NCBI GenBank assembly: GCA_018061005.1
Contig: JAGOVA010000014.1
Location: 1 to 54,483 of the forward strand
Direction of reading: 5' to 3'
DNA: 54,483 bases
Source of the DNA: Sterolibacterium sp.
GTDB taxonomy: Bacteria; Pseudomonadota; Gammaproteobacteria; Burkholderiales; Rhodocyclaceae
Shown: positions 12,634 to 24,568 of the stretch, piece by piece
Layout of the letters: every line of letters begins with the position of its first letter
How positions within the stretch are numbered: the stretch's first letter is position 1
The notes under the pieces: generated by a model
Database searches by the model: none
Seen by the model: the letters and a program-made list of their open reading frames with translations, nothing else
What the model was told of the DNA's origin: nothing
Position numbers and translations under genes: made by a program

Positions 12634-14658
12634 TTACCCGGCCATCCCCGCCCCTTCCAAAGGCGTAACAGAGGGGGCTGCCGGGGCTATTTCAACGCTA
12701 TCGGCGGCCGCTTCAGATGGCGCGTCTTCAGGCGTTGCGGTGGTTTCATCGTCATCGAGGGCGAGCTGGGTGTCCGGTGCGTCGGGCAGGGTGTCGAGAT
12801 AACGGGCGCGTGCTTCGATGTCGAACAGGTCGATGTGCTCGATGGTCAGGCGTATCCGTGCGCCATAGTCGAGTGCAGGCAGCCCCGGCATGCGGATGAC
12901 CAGCGGCACCGCCTCGAGGCGCACCAGGTCTTCGCGCAGTACGCGCGCCGTGGTTTCGCTGATCTGCTCTTGTTGCAGCCAGCGCAGACACCAGTAGCGT
13001 TCCATGCCGCGCTGGAAATCGGCATAGGCGGCGTAAGTCAGTTCGAAGTCGCGCAGTGCCGAGAGAAAGTCGACCGATTTGGCCGCGTAGGTTGGTGTTT
13101 CACCGCGCAGCCAGGCGATCAGCTGCCACTGGTTGATGAGGTCAACATGGCGACGCAGGGGCGAGGAAGCCCAGCTGTAGCAATCGACCCCCAGCCCTTC
13201 GTGCGGCGCGGCGACGGTGGTCATGCGAACCTTGCCCGAGGTCTGCGCCCGGTACAGGGCGGCCACCTTGGCATCCGCCAGATCGCGCCCCCAGCCGGCA
13301 TTGGCGACGATCATCAGCTCCGCCACCAGCTTGTCGAGGGGTGAGCCACGTTTGCGGCGTTCGATGGTGATCCGTCCCGGCTCGTCGCCTGCCGCCGTCG
13401 ACCAGTCGACGAGGTAATTGAAGTCGGTCTGGTTCTGCGTTTGTCCGGCTTTGCCGCGACCGGCTTCGAGTACGGTGGCCAGTTCCCAGAGCAGTTTGAG
13501 TTCATCGCGGAAAGGAAAGTCGGGCAAACCTTCGGCCAGGGTGTCTTCGTTGAACAGCGGTTCGATATCGTGATGGCGCAGGTTGGCGACGATGGGGACG
13601 CGCTCGATCCTGCTGCTACGTCCACGCACACTGAAGTCGGGCGCGACATCGAGATAGACCGAGAGCGCCGGGCAGTCGCGTCCGGCCAGCAGGGTGTACC
13701 GCTCGACCACGGCTTCAGGCAGCATGGTGATCTTGCGCCCCGGCATGTATACCGTGGATAAACGCTGGCGGGCGATTTTGCCCAGATCGTCTTCGGGGCT
13801 GAAGCCCAGGCCGGGGGCGGCGATGTGGATGCCGATCCGCCAGCCGCCGTCGGCCTGATGGGTGACGGAGAGTGCGTCGTCGATTTCGGTGGTATGCGCG
13901 TCGTCGATGCTGAAGGCGGCCACGGCAGCCAGCGGAAGATCGGCCAGTGATGCCGCTTCTGCGGGCAGGGTATGCGCGGCAAATCCGGTGCCTTCGGGGA
14001 AATACTCGGCAAGAAATCGCCCCAGATGGAGTTCATGGCAAGAGGCGAGCGCGCCGCAGCGCATCAGCAGGCGCGGGGCAGACAGACCCGCTTCTGCACA
14101 GGCCATCTCCAATGCTTTGGTTTCCGGACGGTTGCGATCCGGCTTGTAGAGCAGTTGCCGCAACATCGGCTGGGGCTGGAATTCGGCGGGCAGCGTCCCG
14201 GCTTGCAGTTCCGTGCTCATGCGTTCGATCGCCAGTGCCTGCAGCCGTTTCTTTTCCAGCCCGGCCAGGGCAGCCTGCAGGATTTCAGGCGGTGCCTTGC
14301 GAAAACGGCCACGACCCTTGCGATGAAAATAGATGGGGGCGGCCTGCAGGTGCAGCAACATGGCCGCCGCTTCAAGCGCACTCGGCGTGTGCCCCGCATA
14401 TTCGCAGGCCAGTTCCTCGAAACTGAATTCGGTGTCGCCGCAGGTTTCCCAGAGAAAACCGGTGTCGATGTCTCCCGCTGCGCGGGTCGCCCGCTCCAGC
14501 AGTTCTGCCGGGCTGGGGGCTTCGAAACGCAGCAGAATGTTGGCGGCTTTCACTTTGCTGCGCTTGCCGGTCGGCAGTTCAACCTGCAGCGAGGTGTTGT
14601 TATCGGCCAGCACGCCCCCTGCACGGAAGGCGCCGTCCTCTTCGAACAAGACATTCAT
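12634..14658 (-). CDS. RNB-domain ribonuclease (RNase II/R family)
   Basis: Predicted 3'-to-5' exoribonuclease of 674 residues. The RNB catalytic core includes the acidic cluster IDDAHTTEIDDA at 251-262 (D252, E258, D260, D261 by spacing). In RNase II the second position is Asp (D207 in E. coli); here it is Glu. The C-terminus ends in an acidic and Ala-rich tail (about 640-674) rather than the basic tail of RNase R. It is the first gene of an operon with tonB, aroE and mtgA. The ribosome site AGGTGAT lies about 7 bases before the ATG. Confidence 0.9.
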   Translation of the reverse strand: MNVLFEEDGAFRAGGVLADNNTSLQVELPTGKRSKVKAANILLRFEAPSPAELLERATRAAGDIDTGFLWETCGDTEFSFEELACEYAGHTPSALEAAAMLLHLQAAPIYFHRKGRGRFRKAPPEILQAALAGLEKKRLQALAIERMSTELQAGTLPAEFQPQPMLRQLLYKPDRNRPETKALEMACAEAGLSAPRLLMRCGALASCHELHLGRFLAEYFPEGTGFAAHTLPAEAASLADLPLAAVAAFSIDDAHTTEIDDALSVTHQADGGWRIGIHIAAPGLGFSPEDDLGKIARQRLSTVYMPGRKITMLPEAVVERYTLLAGRDCPALSVYLDVAPDFSVRGRSSRIERVPIVANLRHHDIEPLFNEDTLAEGLPDFPFRDELKLLWELATVLEAGRGKAGQTQNQTDFNYLVDWSTAAGDEPGRITIERRKRGSPLDKLVAELMIVANAGWGRDLADAKVAALYRAQTSGKVRMTTVAAPHEGLGVDCYSWASSPLRRHVDLINQWQLIAWLRGETPTYAAKSVDFLSALRDFELTYAAYADFQRGMERYWCLRWLQQEQISETTARVLREDLVRLEAVPLVIRMPGLPALDYGARIRLTIEHIDLFDIEARARYLDTLPDAPDTQLALDDDETTATPEDAPSEAAADSVEIAPAAPSVTPLEGAGMAG

Positions 14659-14688
14659 CGGAAATCACCTGCAGCGGAAAAACCCGAC

Positions 14689-14694
14689 ATTATA
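14689..14694 (-). promoter_or_regulatory. Probable -10 box for the RNB-tonB-aroE-mtgA operon
   Basis: A perfect TATAAT reads on the minus strand 30 bases before the RNB gene start. The region 16-18 bases further upstream is not close to TTGACA, so the -35 is weak or absent. Position in front of a four-gene operon supports a real promoter. Confidence 0.45.
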
Positions 14695-14737
14695 CGGGGG
14701 ACAGGGGTTCCCCGGTTTCAGGTGGCTTCATGTGGCT

Positions 14738-15568
14738 TCAAGCGGCAGTCCAGTTCACCCAGTCCAGTTGCCAGGTGGCCAGCACGATGATGCCAAAGAT
14801 GATGCGGTACCAGGCGAAGGGCGTGAAATCATGGGTGCTGATGAAGCGCAGCAGCCAGCGCACGCAGAAAAATGCCGAGATGAAGGAGGCAATGAAGCCG
14901 ACCGAAAACAGGTCGATATCCTGCGCGGAAAACAGGGCACGATTTTTATAGATTTCATAAAAAGTCGCGGCTGACAGGGTGGGGATCGCCAGAAAGAAGG
15001 AGAACTCGGTGGCCGCCTTGCGCGACAGGCCAAACAGCAGGCCGCCGATGATGGTGGCACCCGAGCGTGAGGTGCCCGGGATCAGTGCCAGGCATTGCGC
15101 CAGGCCGATCTTGAGTGCGTCGAGTGGGCTCAGGTCGTCGGCGGTGGCCACGCGCACGACGTGCGGGCGTTTTTCTGCCCAGAGGATGATGAATCCGCCG
15201 ATGATGAAAGCCAGTGCCACGGGGATGGGTTGAAACAGGTGTGCCTTGATGCTTTTGGCAAACAGCAGGCCGGATACGGCCGCCGGGATGAAGGCGATCA
15301 TCAGGTTGGTGACCAGCCGGCGGGCGGCGAGACCTTGCGCTTGCCACAGCCCCTGAATGACGGAGATGAGTTTGGCGCGATATTCCCACATCACGGCGAG
15401 AATGGCGCCGAACTGGATGACGATTTCGAAGACCTTGCCTTTGTCGTCATTGAAATGCAGTAAATCACCGACCAGAATCAGATGGCCGGTGCTGGAAATC
15501 GGCAGAAATTCAGTCAGCCCTTCGACGACCCCCAGTATGAGGGCATGCAGCAGCAGTGTAATATCCAT
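14738..15568 (-). CDS. uppP: Undecaprenyl-diphosphatase UppP/BacA
   Basis: Polytopic inner-membrane enzyme that dephosphorylates undecaprenyl diphosphate to recycle the lipid carrier for cell-wall synthesis; often gives bacitracin resistance. Signatures: [14 protein letters not shown] (E16, E20 and H29 from the chosen start) and the second motif PGTSRSGAT. The ATG at 15568 (MDITLLL) gives 276 residues, the normal length; an upstream in-frame ATG at 15598 would add ten residues. Divergent from the HD-GYP gene. Confidence 0.95.
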   Translation of the reverse strand: MDITLLLHALILGVVEGLTEFLPISSTGHLILVGDLLHFNDDKGKVFEIVIQFGAILAVMWEYRAKLISVIQGLWQAQGLAARRLVTNLMIAFIPAAVSGLLFAKSIKAHLFQPIPVALAFIIGGFIILWAEKRPHVVRVATADDLSPLDALKIGLAQCLALIPGTSRSGATIIGGLLFGLSRKAATEFSFFLAIPTLSAATFYEIYKNRALFSAQDIDLFSVGFIASFISAFFCVRWLLRFISTHDFTPFAWYRIIFGIIVLATWQLDWVNWTAA

Positions 15569-15657
15569 AATCGCTTTTTGTGTGGCCGCCATGGCCATCC
15601 GGGCGGCGAGTCTAGCACGACAGAAATCCTCTTGTTTCTTGTGGTTCTTTCGCCAAC

Positions 15658-16884
15658 ATGAGTAAAAAGATCACTGTAGCGCAGCTCCAGCCGGGCATGT
15701 TTATCTGTGACCTGGGCAGCGACTGGATGGCGCATCCGTTCTTGCGTTCAAAATTTCTGGTGCATGACGAAGAACAGGTGCGAAAAATTGTGGAATCCGG
15801 CATCCACGAGGTCTACATCGACCCTGCGCGTGGGCTTGATGTACGTGACGCGCCCACGCATGTGGAGGTCGAGGCGCAGATCAGTACCGACCTTGGCCGG
15901 CTTGCCGCAAAGAAAGTGCTGCCGCGCAAGACCTCCGTGCATGAAGAGTTGCTGCATGCCCGCAGGATTTCCACGGAAGCCAACGGCATCATTCGCCACA
16001 TCATGCAGGATGTGCGCCTGGGCAAGCAGGTGACGGCGGAAATGGCCGAGCCGGTGGTCGAGAAAATTACGGATTCCATCCTGCGTAACAGCAGCGCGCT
16101 GCTGTCGCTCACCCGTGTCAAGAACAAGGACGACTACACTTTTCAGCATTCCGTCTCGGTGTGTGCCTTGCAGGTGGCGTTCTGCCACGCGCTGGGGCTG
16201 GATGCGACCACGGTGCGTCTGGCCGGGATGGGCGGCTTGCTGCACGATATTGGCAAGGTCAAAACACCGGATCAGATACTCAACAAGCCCGGGCGGTTGA
16301 GTGAAGAGGAGTTCGAGGTGATGAAGTGCCATGTGGTTGAGAGCCGGAAAATTCTCAGTGAAACCGATGGTATCAGCGAAATTTCGATACAGGTCGCCGC
16401 GCAGCACCACGAGCGTCACGATGGTTCCGGCTATCCGGAAGGGCTCAAGGGCGAGGCTATTTCGCAAATGGGGCAGATGGCGGCGATCTGCGATGTGTAT
16501 GACGCGATCAGCTCGGATCGCTGTTATCACAAGGGGATGTCGCCCCATGAGTCATTACGCAAGATCTTCGAGTGGAGCAAGTTTCATTTCAATCCGCTGC
16601 TGGTGCATCAGTTCCTGCACATCATCGGCATTTACCCGGTGGGGACGCTGGTGATGCTGGAGTCCGGGCGGATCGCCATTGTGCTCGAACAGGCGGAGGA
16701 CAACCTGTTGCAGCCGCAGGTCAAGGCTTTTTACGATAGTCAGCGCAAACAATACATTCCGCCGGTCTTTATCGATCTGGCCAAGCCGCTCGGACATGGC
16801 GGCGGCGACCGCATCACCGGGCATGAAACGGCGGAAAAGTGGGGGCTGCATCCGGAACAGATTTTCGGCACGCCTGCGGGCTGA
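15658..16884 (+). CDS. HD-GYP domain protein with N-terminal DUF3391
   Basis: Predicted cyclic-di-GMP phosphodiesterase, hence a candidate regulator of motility and biofilm. The 408-residue protein begins with a DUF3391 region (about 1-130) and carries an HD-GYP domain (about 150-330): HDIGK, then [13 protein letters not shown] and the [10 protein letters not shown] segment. All the metal and GYP motifs are intact, so it is likely active. There is no membrane segment or response-regulator receiver domain. Linkage to the pilT/pilU genes 6 kb away is suggestive only. Confidence 0.92.
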   Translation: MSKKITVAQLQPGMFICDLGSDWMAHPFLRSKFLVHDEEQVRKIVESGIHEVYIDPARGLDVRDAPTHVEVEAQISTDLGRLAAKKVLPRKTSVHEELLHARRISTEANGIIRHIMQDVRLGKQVTAEMAEPVVEKITDSILRNSSALLSLTRVKNKDDYTFQHSVSVCALQVAFCHALGLDATTVRLAGMGGLLHDIGKVKTPDQILNKPGRLSEEEFEVMKCHVVESRKILSETDGISEISIQVAAQHHERHDGSGYPEGLKGEAISQMGQMAAICDVYDAISSDRCYHKGMSPHESLRKIFEWSKFHFNPLLVHQFLHIIGIYPVGTLVMLESGRIAIVLEQAEDNLLQPQVKAFYDSQRKQYIPPVFIDLAKPLGHGGGDRITGHETAEKWGLHPEQIFGTPAG

Positions 16885-16907
16885 GGGTGGCTGCGGTGAA
16901 TCGTTGA

Positions 16908-17173
16908 TCAGCGCGTCGGCGCTGTGGCGACTTCCAGTGCGGTTAGCCATGTGAGTGCCTGCTCTCGCGAAGAACCGCACATTTCCTCGCTCGGCATCAA
17001 GCCACTGCAGCAGGCAGGGCGTTCGGGGCGGGCAAAGAGGCGGCAACGTCGATCGACATCCAGTTGCACGCAAGCCACCCCGGCGGGTTTGCCGTGCGGC
17101 ATGCCGGGAATGATGGAGCTGATGGACGGTGCGATGCAGCAGGCGGCGCAGGCGGGGCGACAGGCAGGCCGAC

Positions 17174-17177
<4 letters not shown>
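16908..17177 (-). CDS. YkgJ-family cysteine-cluster protein
   Basis: Short Cys-rich protein of the YkgJ/UPF0153 group, probably binding zinc or an Fe-S centre; biochemical role unknown. The family region runs from CRPACAACC through the [16 protein letters not shown] segment to CRLF and RPACCSG. I chose the GTG at 17177 because it gives an 89-residue protein starting right before the conserved cysteines and overlaps the upstream stop as GTGA; the longer frame would lie inside the HD gene. It is the third gene of a thiC-HD-YkgJ operon. Confidence 0.8.
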
Positions 17178-19994
<2,817 letters not shown>

Positions 19995-20048
19995 TCAACG
20001 ACTCCGGGTGAAGCAGGTGCTGCGCGGTAGGCAGACATCGCAATAGGA

Positions 20049-20070
20049 TTGCCCGCCAGGCTGCGGGCAA
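20049..20070. other. Perfect 8-bp hairpin in the thiC leader region
   Basis: TTGCCCGC and GCGGGCAA flank a six-base loop about 55 bases upstream of the thiC start. No U-run follows in either direction, so it is not a standard terminator. It sits between the divergent thiC and carbonic anhydrase genes and could be a leader structure or an operator. Confidence 0.5.
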
Positions 20071-20199
20071 ATCGTCAAACTACTGGAAACAATCATGGAA
20101 TGCAACTGTTCGCCGCTGTTGCGGGCGCTCAGGGTGCTCAGGTTAAAGTTTCATCCGTTGCAGCCGTTATGGCAGAGACGAACCAAAAGGATTCCTCCC

Positions 20200-21744
20200 A
20201 TGCGTACATCCACTCTTGGCCTGTTGCTGTTGTCGTTGACCTGTATTGCCGTTCCCGCTCAGGCGGCGCGCTGGCAGACGGTGGCGCGACAGGAGGGCGA
20301 ACGCGTTGATATTGATAAAGCACGGATCGCCCGGGTGGGCGAAGGCCAGACGCTGGCCTGGAGCCGGCTGGTGCTGAATCGCGAAATGACGGTAGATGGC
20401 AGGAGTTATAACGCGGTCGAAGCCTTGAATCGTTACGATTGCAGCCAGCACCGGTTTACCACCCTTAAACGGGTGTATCTGCAGGGCATCGAGCCGGTCA
20501 AGGAAGAGGCGGTGGGTGCCGCGCGCGTCATGAGCGCGGATGCTGGCTCAGTCGATGAAAAACTGCTCGGTGAGGCCTGCAAGCCGCGTACCGTGGGGGA
20601 AATGAAACAGACTGCCGAACTCGCCCGTCAGGCGGCGGCGATGAGTTTGCTCAATACTCCCAATGCACCCAATGCCCTGGCTGATGAGCAATCGCCCGCG
20701 CGGGTGATGCTGGCGGATGTGCGCCAGCTGGCCGATACGCCGCAAGACGCGCGGGAAAAGGCGGCGCGCCTGCGGACTGTGGCGGATACCCGCACCGATG
20801 CGCCGCACAAGATCGAGCTGCCGAGTAAAGCGGATCTGGCGGCCAGGGCGGCGGCCGAAAAAGCCGCGCTGATCCCCGCCGAAGTCGCCCCGGCGAAAGC
20901 GGTTCCTTCCGCACATCCGGCAGGCAGTGCCGCTTCCCTCGCCCCGTCCTTGCCGTTACCGGAGGTGCAGCCTTATCGCCCGGGTTATCGCAGCATTTCA
21001 CGCGGTGCGCCACGCGCCAAACCGGCGGTAAAAGCAGATCCCGCGCCGCTGCCTGACAGCCACGCGGTGCACTGGAGTTACGAAGGGGAGGGCAACCCGG
21101 CCAACTGGGGCAAGCTGCGTGCGGATTACGCGCTTTGTAGCAGTGGCCAGCGGCAGTCGCCGATCGATATCCGTGATGGCATCCAGGTTGATCTGGAGCC
21201 GCTCAAGCTGGATTACAAGCAATCCTTGTTCCGCATTGTCGATAACGGCCACACGGTGCAGGCTTCGGTGGGCGAGGGCAGCACCTTGAATATCATGGGG
21301 CGGCAATACACGCTGCTGCAAGTGCATTTCCATCGCCCTGCGGAAGAGCGCGTTCAAGGCAAGGTGTATGACATGGTGGCTCACCTGGTGCATAAAGACC
21401 TCGATGGCCATCTTGCGGTGGTTGCCGTATTGCTTGAGAAGGGGGAAGAAAATCCGCTGATCCAGACGCTATGGAACAATCTGCCTCTCGAAGTCGGTCA
21501 GGAACTCACCCCCGATACGCCGATTGATCTCAATGAATTGCTGCCGGAAGTTACGCGTCGCGCGTACTGGACGTACATGGGCTCGCTGACCACGCCGCCG
21601 TGTTCCGAGAATGTGTTATGGATGGTCATGAAGCAGCCGATGCAGGTTTCACCGCAACAGATCGCCATCTTCTCGCGCTTGTATCGCAATAACGCCCGCC
21701 CGATCCAGCCGGCCAACAACCGGCTGATCAAGAGCGCGCGTTAG
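20200..21744 (+). CDS. Periplasmic alpha-carbonic anhydrase with extra N-terminal domain
   Basis: Predicted to hydrate CO2 to bicarbonate in the periplasm. The start at 20200 has an AAAGGA site and gives 514 residues with a clear signal peptide (1-22, cleavage after AQA). Residues about 23-130 resemble the surface-adhesin E-like domain that follows signal peptides in many betaproteobacterial proteins. Residues 130-285 are an Ala/Pro-rich linker. The alpha-CA domain starts at HWSYEGEG (291) and has the three zinc ligands H376, H378 and H395. Usual bacterial alpha-CAs are about 220-260 residues, so the N-terminal half is an unusual addition. An upstream in-frame ATG at 20095 lacks a signal peptide. 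Confidence 0.87.
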   Translation: MRTSTLGLLLLSLTCIAVPAQAARWQTVARQEGERVDIDKARIARVGEGQTLAWSRLVLNREMTVDGRSYNAVEALNRYDCSQHRFTTLKRVYLQGIEPVKEEAVGAARVMSADAGSVDEKLLGEACKPRTVGEMKQTAELARQAAAMSLLNTPNAPNALADEQSPARVMLADVRQLADTPQDAREKAARLRTVADTRTDAPHKIELPSKADLAARAAAEKAALIPAEVAPAKAVPSAHPAGSAASLAPSLPLPEVQPYRPGYRSISRGAPRAKPAVKADPAPLPDSHAVHWSYEGEGNPANWGKLRADYALCSSGQRQSPIDIRDGIQVDLEPLKLDYKQSLFRIVDNGHTVQASVGEGSTLNIMGRQYTLLQVHFHRPAEERVQGKVYDMVAHLVHKDLDGHLAVVAVLLEKGEENPLIQTLWNNLPLEVGQELTPDTPIDLNELLPEVTRRAYWTYMGSLTTPPCSENVLWMVMKQPMQVSPQQIAIFSRLYRNNARPIQPANNRLIKSAR

Positions 21745-21752
21745 CCTGCTGG

Positions 21753-21784
21753 GTTAGGTCGTTAGGCCGTTACGTCGTTATGTC
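21753..21784. repeat. Four imperfect 8-bp tandem repeats
   Basis: gttaggtc, gttaggcc, gttacgtc and gttatgtc follow head to tail between the convergent carbonic anhydrase and ftsX genes, running into the ftsX stop codon. No function is evident. Confidence 0.75.
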
Positions 21785-22698
21785 GTGCCGTCGCGCAGGT
21801 GACGGCCCAGCGAAAGTGCTGCCCCCAGCCAGCCCAGCCCGGCGGCCAGCGTTAGTAGCAACAGGCTTTCCGGCAAGGGCAGGGGCTGCAGCCACAGCGG
21901 CGTGTCGTAAAGTGCGGCCAGCCGGGCGACCGGCTCACGCAGCAGCAGGGTCAAGGCCAGGACGATCAGCCAGGCGACCAGCCCACCGGCCAAGCCTTGC
22001 AGGAAGCCGAAGTAATGAAACGGGCGGCGGATGTAAGCATCGGTCGCACCCAGCAGGCGACAGACGTCGATTTCAGCGCGCCGGGTCAGTATCTGCAGGC
22101 GCAGGGTGGTGAAGGTGATGGCGATCAGGCCGATCCCCAGCAAGACAGCGAGTACGCCGATCCCCAGGCGCCCCAGGCGCAGCATGGCGTCCAGCCGTCG
22201 TACCCAGGCCGCGTCGAGCTGGACCTGCTCAACGCCGGGCCAGCGTCGCAGGTCGTCGCGCAGCCACTCCATGCTTTCAGGGGTGTCGTTTTTTGGGGTG
22301 ATGATGAAGGCATCCGGGTAAGGGTTTTGCGGCAAGGCGGCAATGATTTCGCGCAAGCCCGGGTCGGCCTGCATGCGCTTCAGGGTTTCCTCGCGGGAAA
22401 CGAAGCGCACGGAACGGACGGCAGCCTGTGCGCGTAATTTTCCGCCCAGGGCATCCACCTCCTTGCGTTCGCTATCGAGTTTCATGAACAGTGAAATCTG
22501 CGGTGTCGTGGCGGTTTCAGTGGTGTTGGCCGCGCGCACGAGTTGCAGCACATTGCCCAGCAGCATCTGGCCGCTGGCAGGCAAAGCCAGCACCACACCG
22601 ATCGCCAGTAGCGCCAGTAGTGTATTTATCGGGCTGGCCCACAGGCGTTGCATGGCCCAGCGCAGTGCTGCCTGGTGTTGAGCGAGCCAGGCATTCAT
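21778..22698 (-). CDS. ftsX: Cell division ABC transporter permease FtsX
   Basis: Inner-membrane partner of FtsE that activates septal peptidoglycan hydrolases. With the ATG at 22698, which overlaps the ftsE stop as ATGA, the protein has 306 residues: one N-terminal helix, a periplasmic loop (about 60-170) and three C-terminal helices in the FtsX/MacB-type permease fold. Confidence 0.94.
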   Translation of the reverse strand: MNAWLAQHQAALRWAMQRLWASPINTLLALLAIGVVLALPASGQMLLGNVLQLVRAANTTETATTPQISLFMKLDSERKEVDALGGKLRAQAAVRSVRFVSREETLKRMQADPGLREIIAALPQNPYPDAFIITPKNDTPESMEWLRDDLRRWPGVEQVQLDAAWVRRLDAMLRLGRLGIGVLAVLLGIGLIAITFTTLRLQILTRRAEIDVCRLLGATDAYIRRPFHYFGFLQGLAGGLVAWLIVLALTLLLREPVARLAALYDTPLWLQPLPLPESLLLLTLAAGLGWLGAALSLGRHLRDGTT

Positions 22699-23357
22699 GG
22701 GATGAGCCTGCCATGATCGAGGGTGAGCTGGCGCAAACGATCGCCCGCGCATCCGGCAAACAAGCTGTGATCGTAGGTGGCAATCAAGGTGGTGACGCCG
22801 ACTTGATGGAACTCGGCAAAAATGCGCGCCACATCGCGTGCTGTTTCGGGGTCGAGGTGCGCGGTGGGCTCGTCGGCCAGCAGGATGGCGGGGCGATGAA
22901 CGACGGCGCGTGCGATGGCTAGGCGCTGCTGTTCCCCGCCAGAAAGGCTGATCGGCATGGCTTGTTCGCGCGCCAGCAGGCCGACTTTGTCGAGTGCGGC
23001 ACGCACGCGGCTGGCGGCATCGCGCGGTGCGAAACCGGCAATGGACAAGGGCAACATGACATTTTCGAAAGCGTTGCGATCAAACAGCAGTTTCTGATCC
23101 TGAAAGATCAGCCCAAGATTCCGGCGCAGGTAAGGTAGCGCCGTGCGTTTCAGGTGGCCGACGTTTTGCCCGTTAACCAGCACCGCGCCGCTGCTGGGCG
23201 GTTCGATGGCGGCCACCAGTTTGAGTAAGGTGGTTTTGCCCGCGCCCGAATGCCCGCCGATCAAGACCATTTCACCCGCTTCGATCGTCAGGCTGACATT
23301 ATTCAGCGCATTTTGAGCGGGCGGGTAACGACGGCTGACATGTTCGAAGCGGATCAT
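22695..23357 (-). CDS. ftsE: Cell division ATP-binding protein FtsE
   Basis: ABC ATPase that drives FtsX during septation. From the ATG at 23357 (MIRFEHVSRRYP) it has 220 residues with Walker A GGHSGAGKT (34-42), signature LSGGEQQR and Walker B ILLADEPTAHLD. It starts 16 bases after the ftsY stop and overlaps ftsX, giving the conserved ftsY-ftsE-ftsX order. The open frame extends upstream into ftsY but without family similarity. Confidence 0.95.
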   Translation of the reverse strand: MIRFEHVSRRYPPAQNALNNVSLTIEAGEMVLIGGHSGAGKTTLLKLVAAIEPPSSGAVLVNGQNVGHLKRTALPYLRRNLGLIFQDQKLLFDRNAFENVMLPLSIAGFAPRDAASRVRAALDKVGLLAREQAMPISLSGGEQQRLAIARAVVHRPAILLADEPTAHLDPETARDVARIFAEFHQVGVTTLIATYDHSLFAGCAGDRLRQLTLDHGRLIP

Positions 23358-23373
23358 GAGCAGGAAGAACGGG

Positions 23374-24450
23374 CTACGCGGTTTCGAACAGTGCCGAGGC
23401 AAATTCGCGGGCGACGAATGGTTGCAGATCGTCGATGCCTTCCCCCACGCCGATGTAACGCAGTGCCAGGGGTTTGCCGGTCGGCTGCTGGCGGGCAATG
23501 GCCGCGATCACGCCCCCCTTGGCGGTGCCGTCGAGCTTGGTGACCACCAGCCCGGTCACGCCGATGGCCTTGTCAAATGCCTGGACCTGCGTCAGTGCGT
23601 TCTGGCCTATGTTGGCGTCGAGCACCAGCAGGACTTCATGCGGCGCACTCGGTTCGACTTTCTGGATGACGCGTTTGATCTTGGCGATTTCTTCCATCAG
23701 GTGCAGTTGGGTCGGCAGTCGTCCCGCCGTGTCGGCCAGTACCACGTCGATGCCGCGCGCCTTGGCGGCGTTGATGGCGTCGAATACCACGGCCGCCGGA
23801 TCGCCGGACTCCTGGGCAATGACGGCGACATTGTTGCGTTCGCCCCAGGCAATCAGTTGTTCGCGTGCGGCAGCGCGGAAGGTATCTCCCGCAGCCAGCA
23901 AGACCGATTTGCCCTGATTCTGGAAATGGCGCGCCAGTTTGCCGATCGAAGTGGTTTTGCCCGCGCCATTCACCCCGGCCAGCATGATGACGAAAGGCTT
24001 GTGTGTGCCGATCTCGAGCGGTGCTTCAAGCGGCTTCAGCAAACCTTCGAGAATTTCGGCCAGAGCCAGCTGCAACTGAGTCGGTGATTCGAGCTTGTCA
24101 CGTTTGACGCGTTTTTTCAGCTCGTCGAGCAGATATTGCGCGCCGTCGACGCCCACGTCAGCCATCAGCAGGGTGGTTTCCAGTTCCTCGAGCAGTTCAT
24201 CGTCGATTTTGGCGCGACTGAACAAGCCCGTCAGCTGATGGCGGGTGCGCGACAAGCCACTCTTCAGGCGCTCCTTCCAGGAGAGCTTTTTTTCTGCCTC
24301 GATAGCCGGAGCTGGTGCGGGCGCCGGAGCTGCAACGATCGGCGCGCTGGCCGCTGGCGGCTGAATCACGGCGGCCTTTGCGACAGGCGGCGGGGGCTGG
24401 TCTGCGGGCGCGTCCGGCTGGCCAAATTTTTTCTTCAGGAAACTAAACAT
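23374..24450 (-). CDS. ftsY: Signal recognition particle receptor FtsY
   Basis: Membrane-associated GTPase that docks SRP-bound ribosomes to SecYEG. From the ATG at 24450 (MFSFLKKKFGQ, an amphipathic lipid-binding start) it has 358 residues, a Pro/Ala-rich linker (about 15-60), the N domain and the G domain with GVNGAGKTTSIGKLA, DTAGRLPTQ and TKLDGTAKGG. A TTG 15 bases upstream is possible. First gene of ftsYEX, divergent from the M16 peptidase pair. Confidence 0.96.
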   Translation of the reverse strand: MFSFLKKKFGQPDAPADQPPPPVAKAAVIQPPAASAPIVAAPAPAPAPAIEAEKKLSWKERLKSGLSRTRHQLTGLFSRAKIDDELLEELETTLLMADVGVDGAQYLLDELKKRVKRDKLESPTQLQLALAEILEGLLKPLEAPLEIGTHKPFVIMLAGVNGAGKTTSIGKLARHFQNQGKSVLLAAGDTFRAAAREQLIAWGERNNVAVIAQESGDPAAVVFDAINAAKARGIDVVLADTAGRLPTQLHLMEEIAKIKRVIQKVEPSAPHEVLLVLDANIGQNALTQVQAFDKAIGVTGLVVTKLDGTAKGGVIAAIARQQPTGKPLALRYIGVGEGIDDLQPFVAREFASALFETA

Positions 24451-24568
24451 GGAGGCAGGCTTCAAAGGGGTGGGCGGTTGCCAGGCCGTACCTCAGGTGG
24501 CGCATCATGAGTGATGACTTTATGATGCGGCTTCTTCGATCCGACAAACCGGGAATTTTAACATTGTC

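Noticed and set aside
19995-20199. TPP riboswitch upstream of thiC
   Set aside because: A GCTCAGGTTAAAG stretch recalls part of the consensus, but the rest of the paired core is missing.
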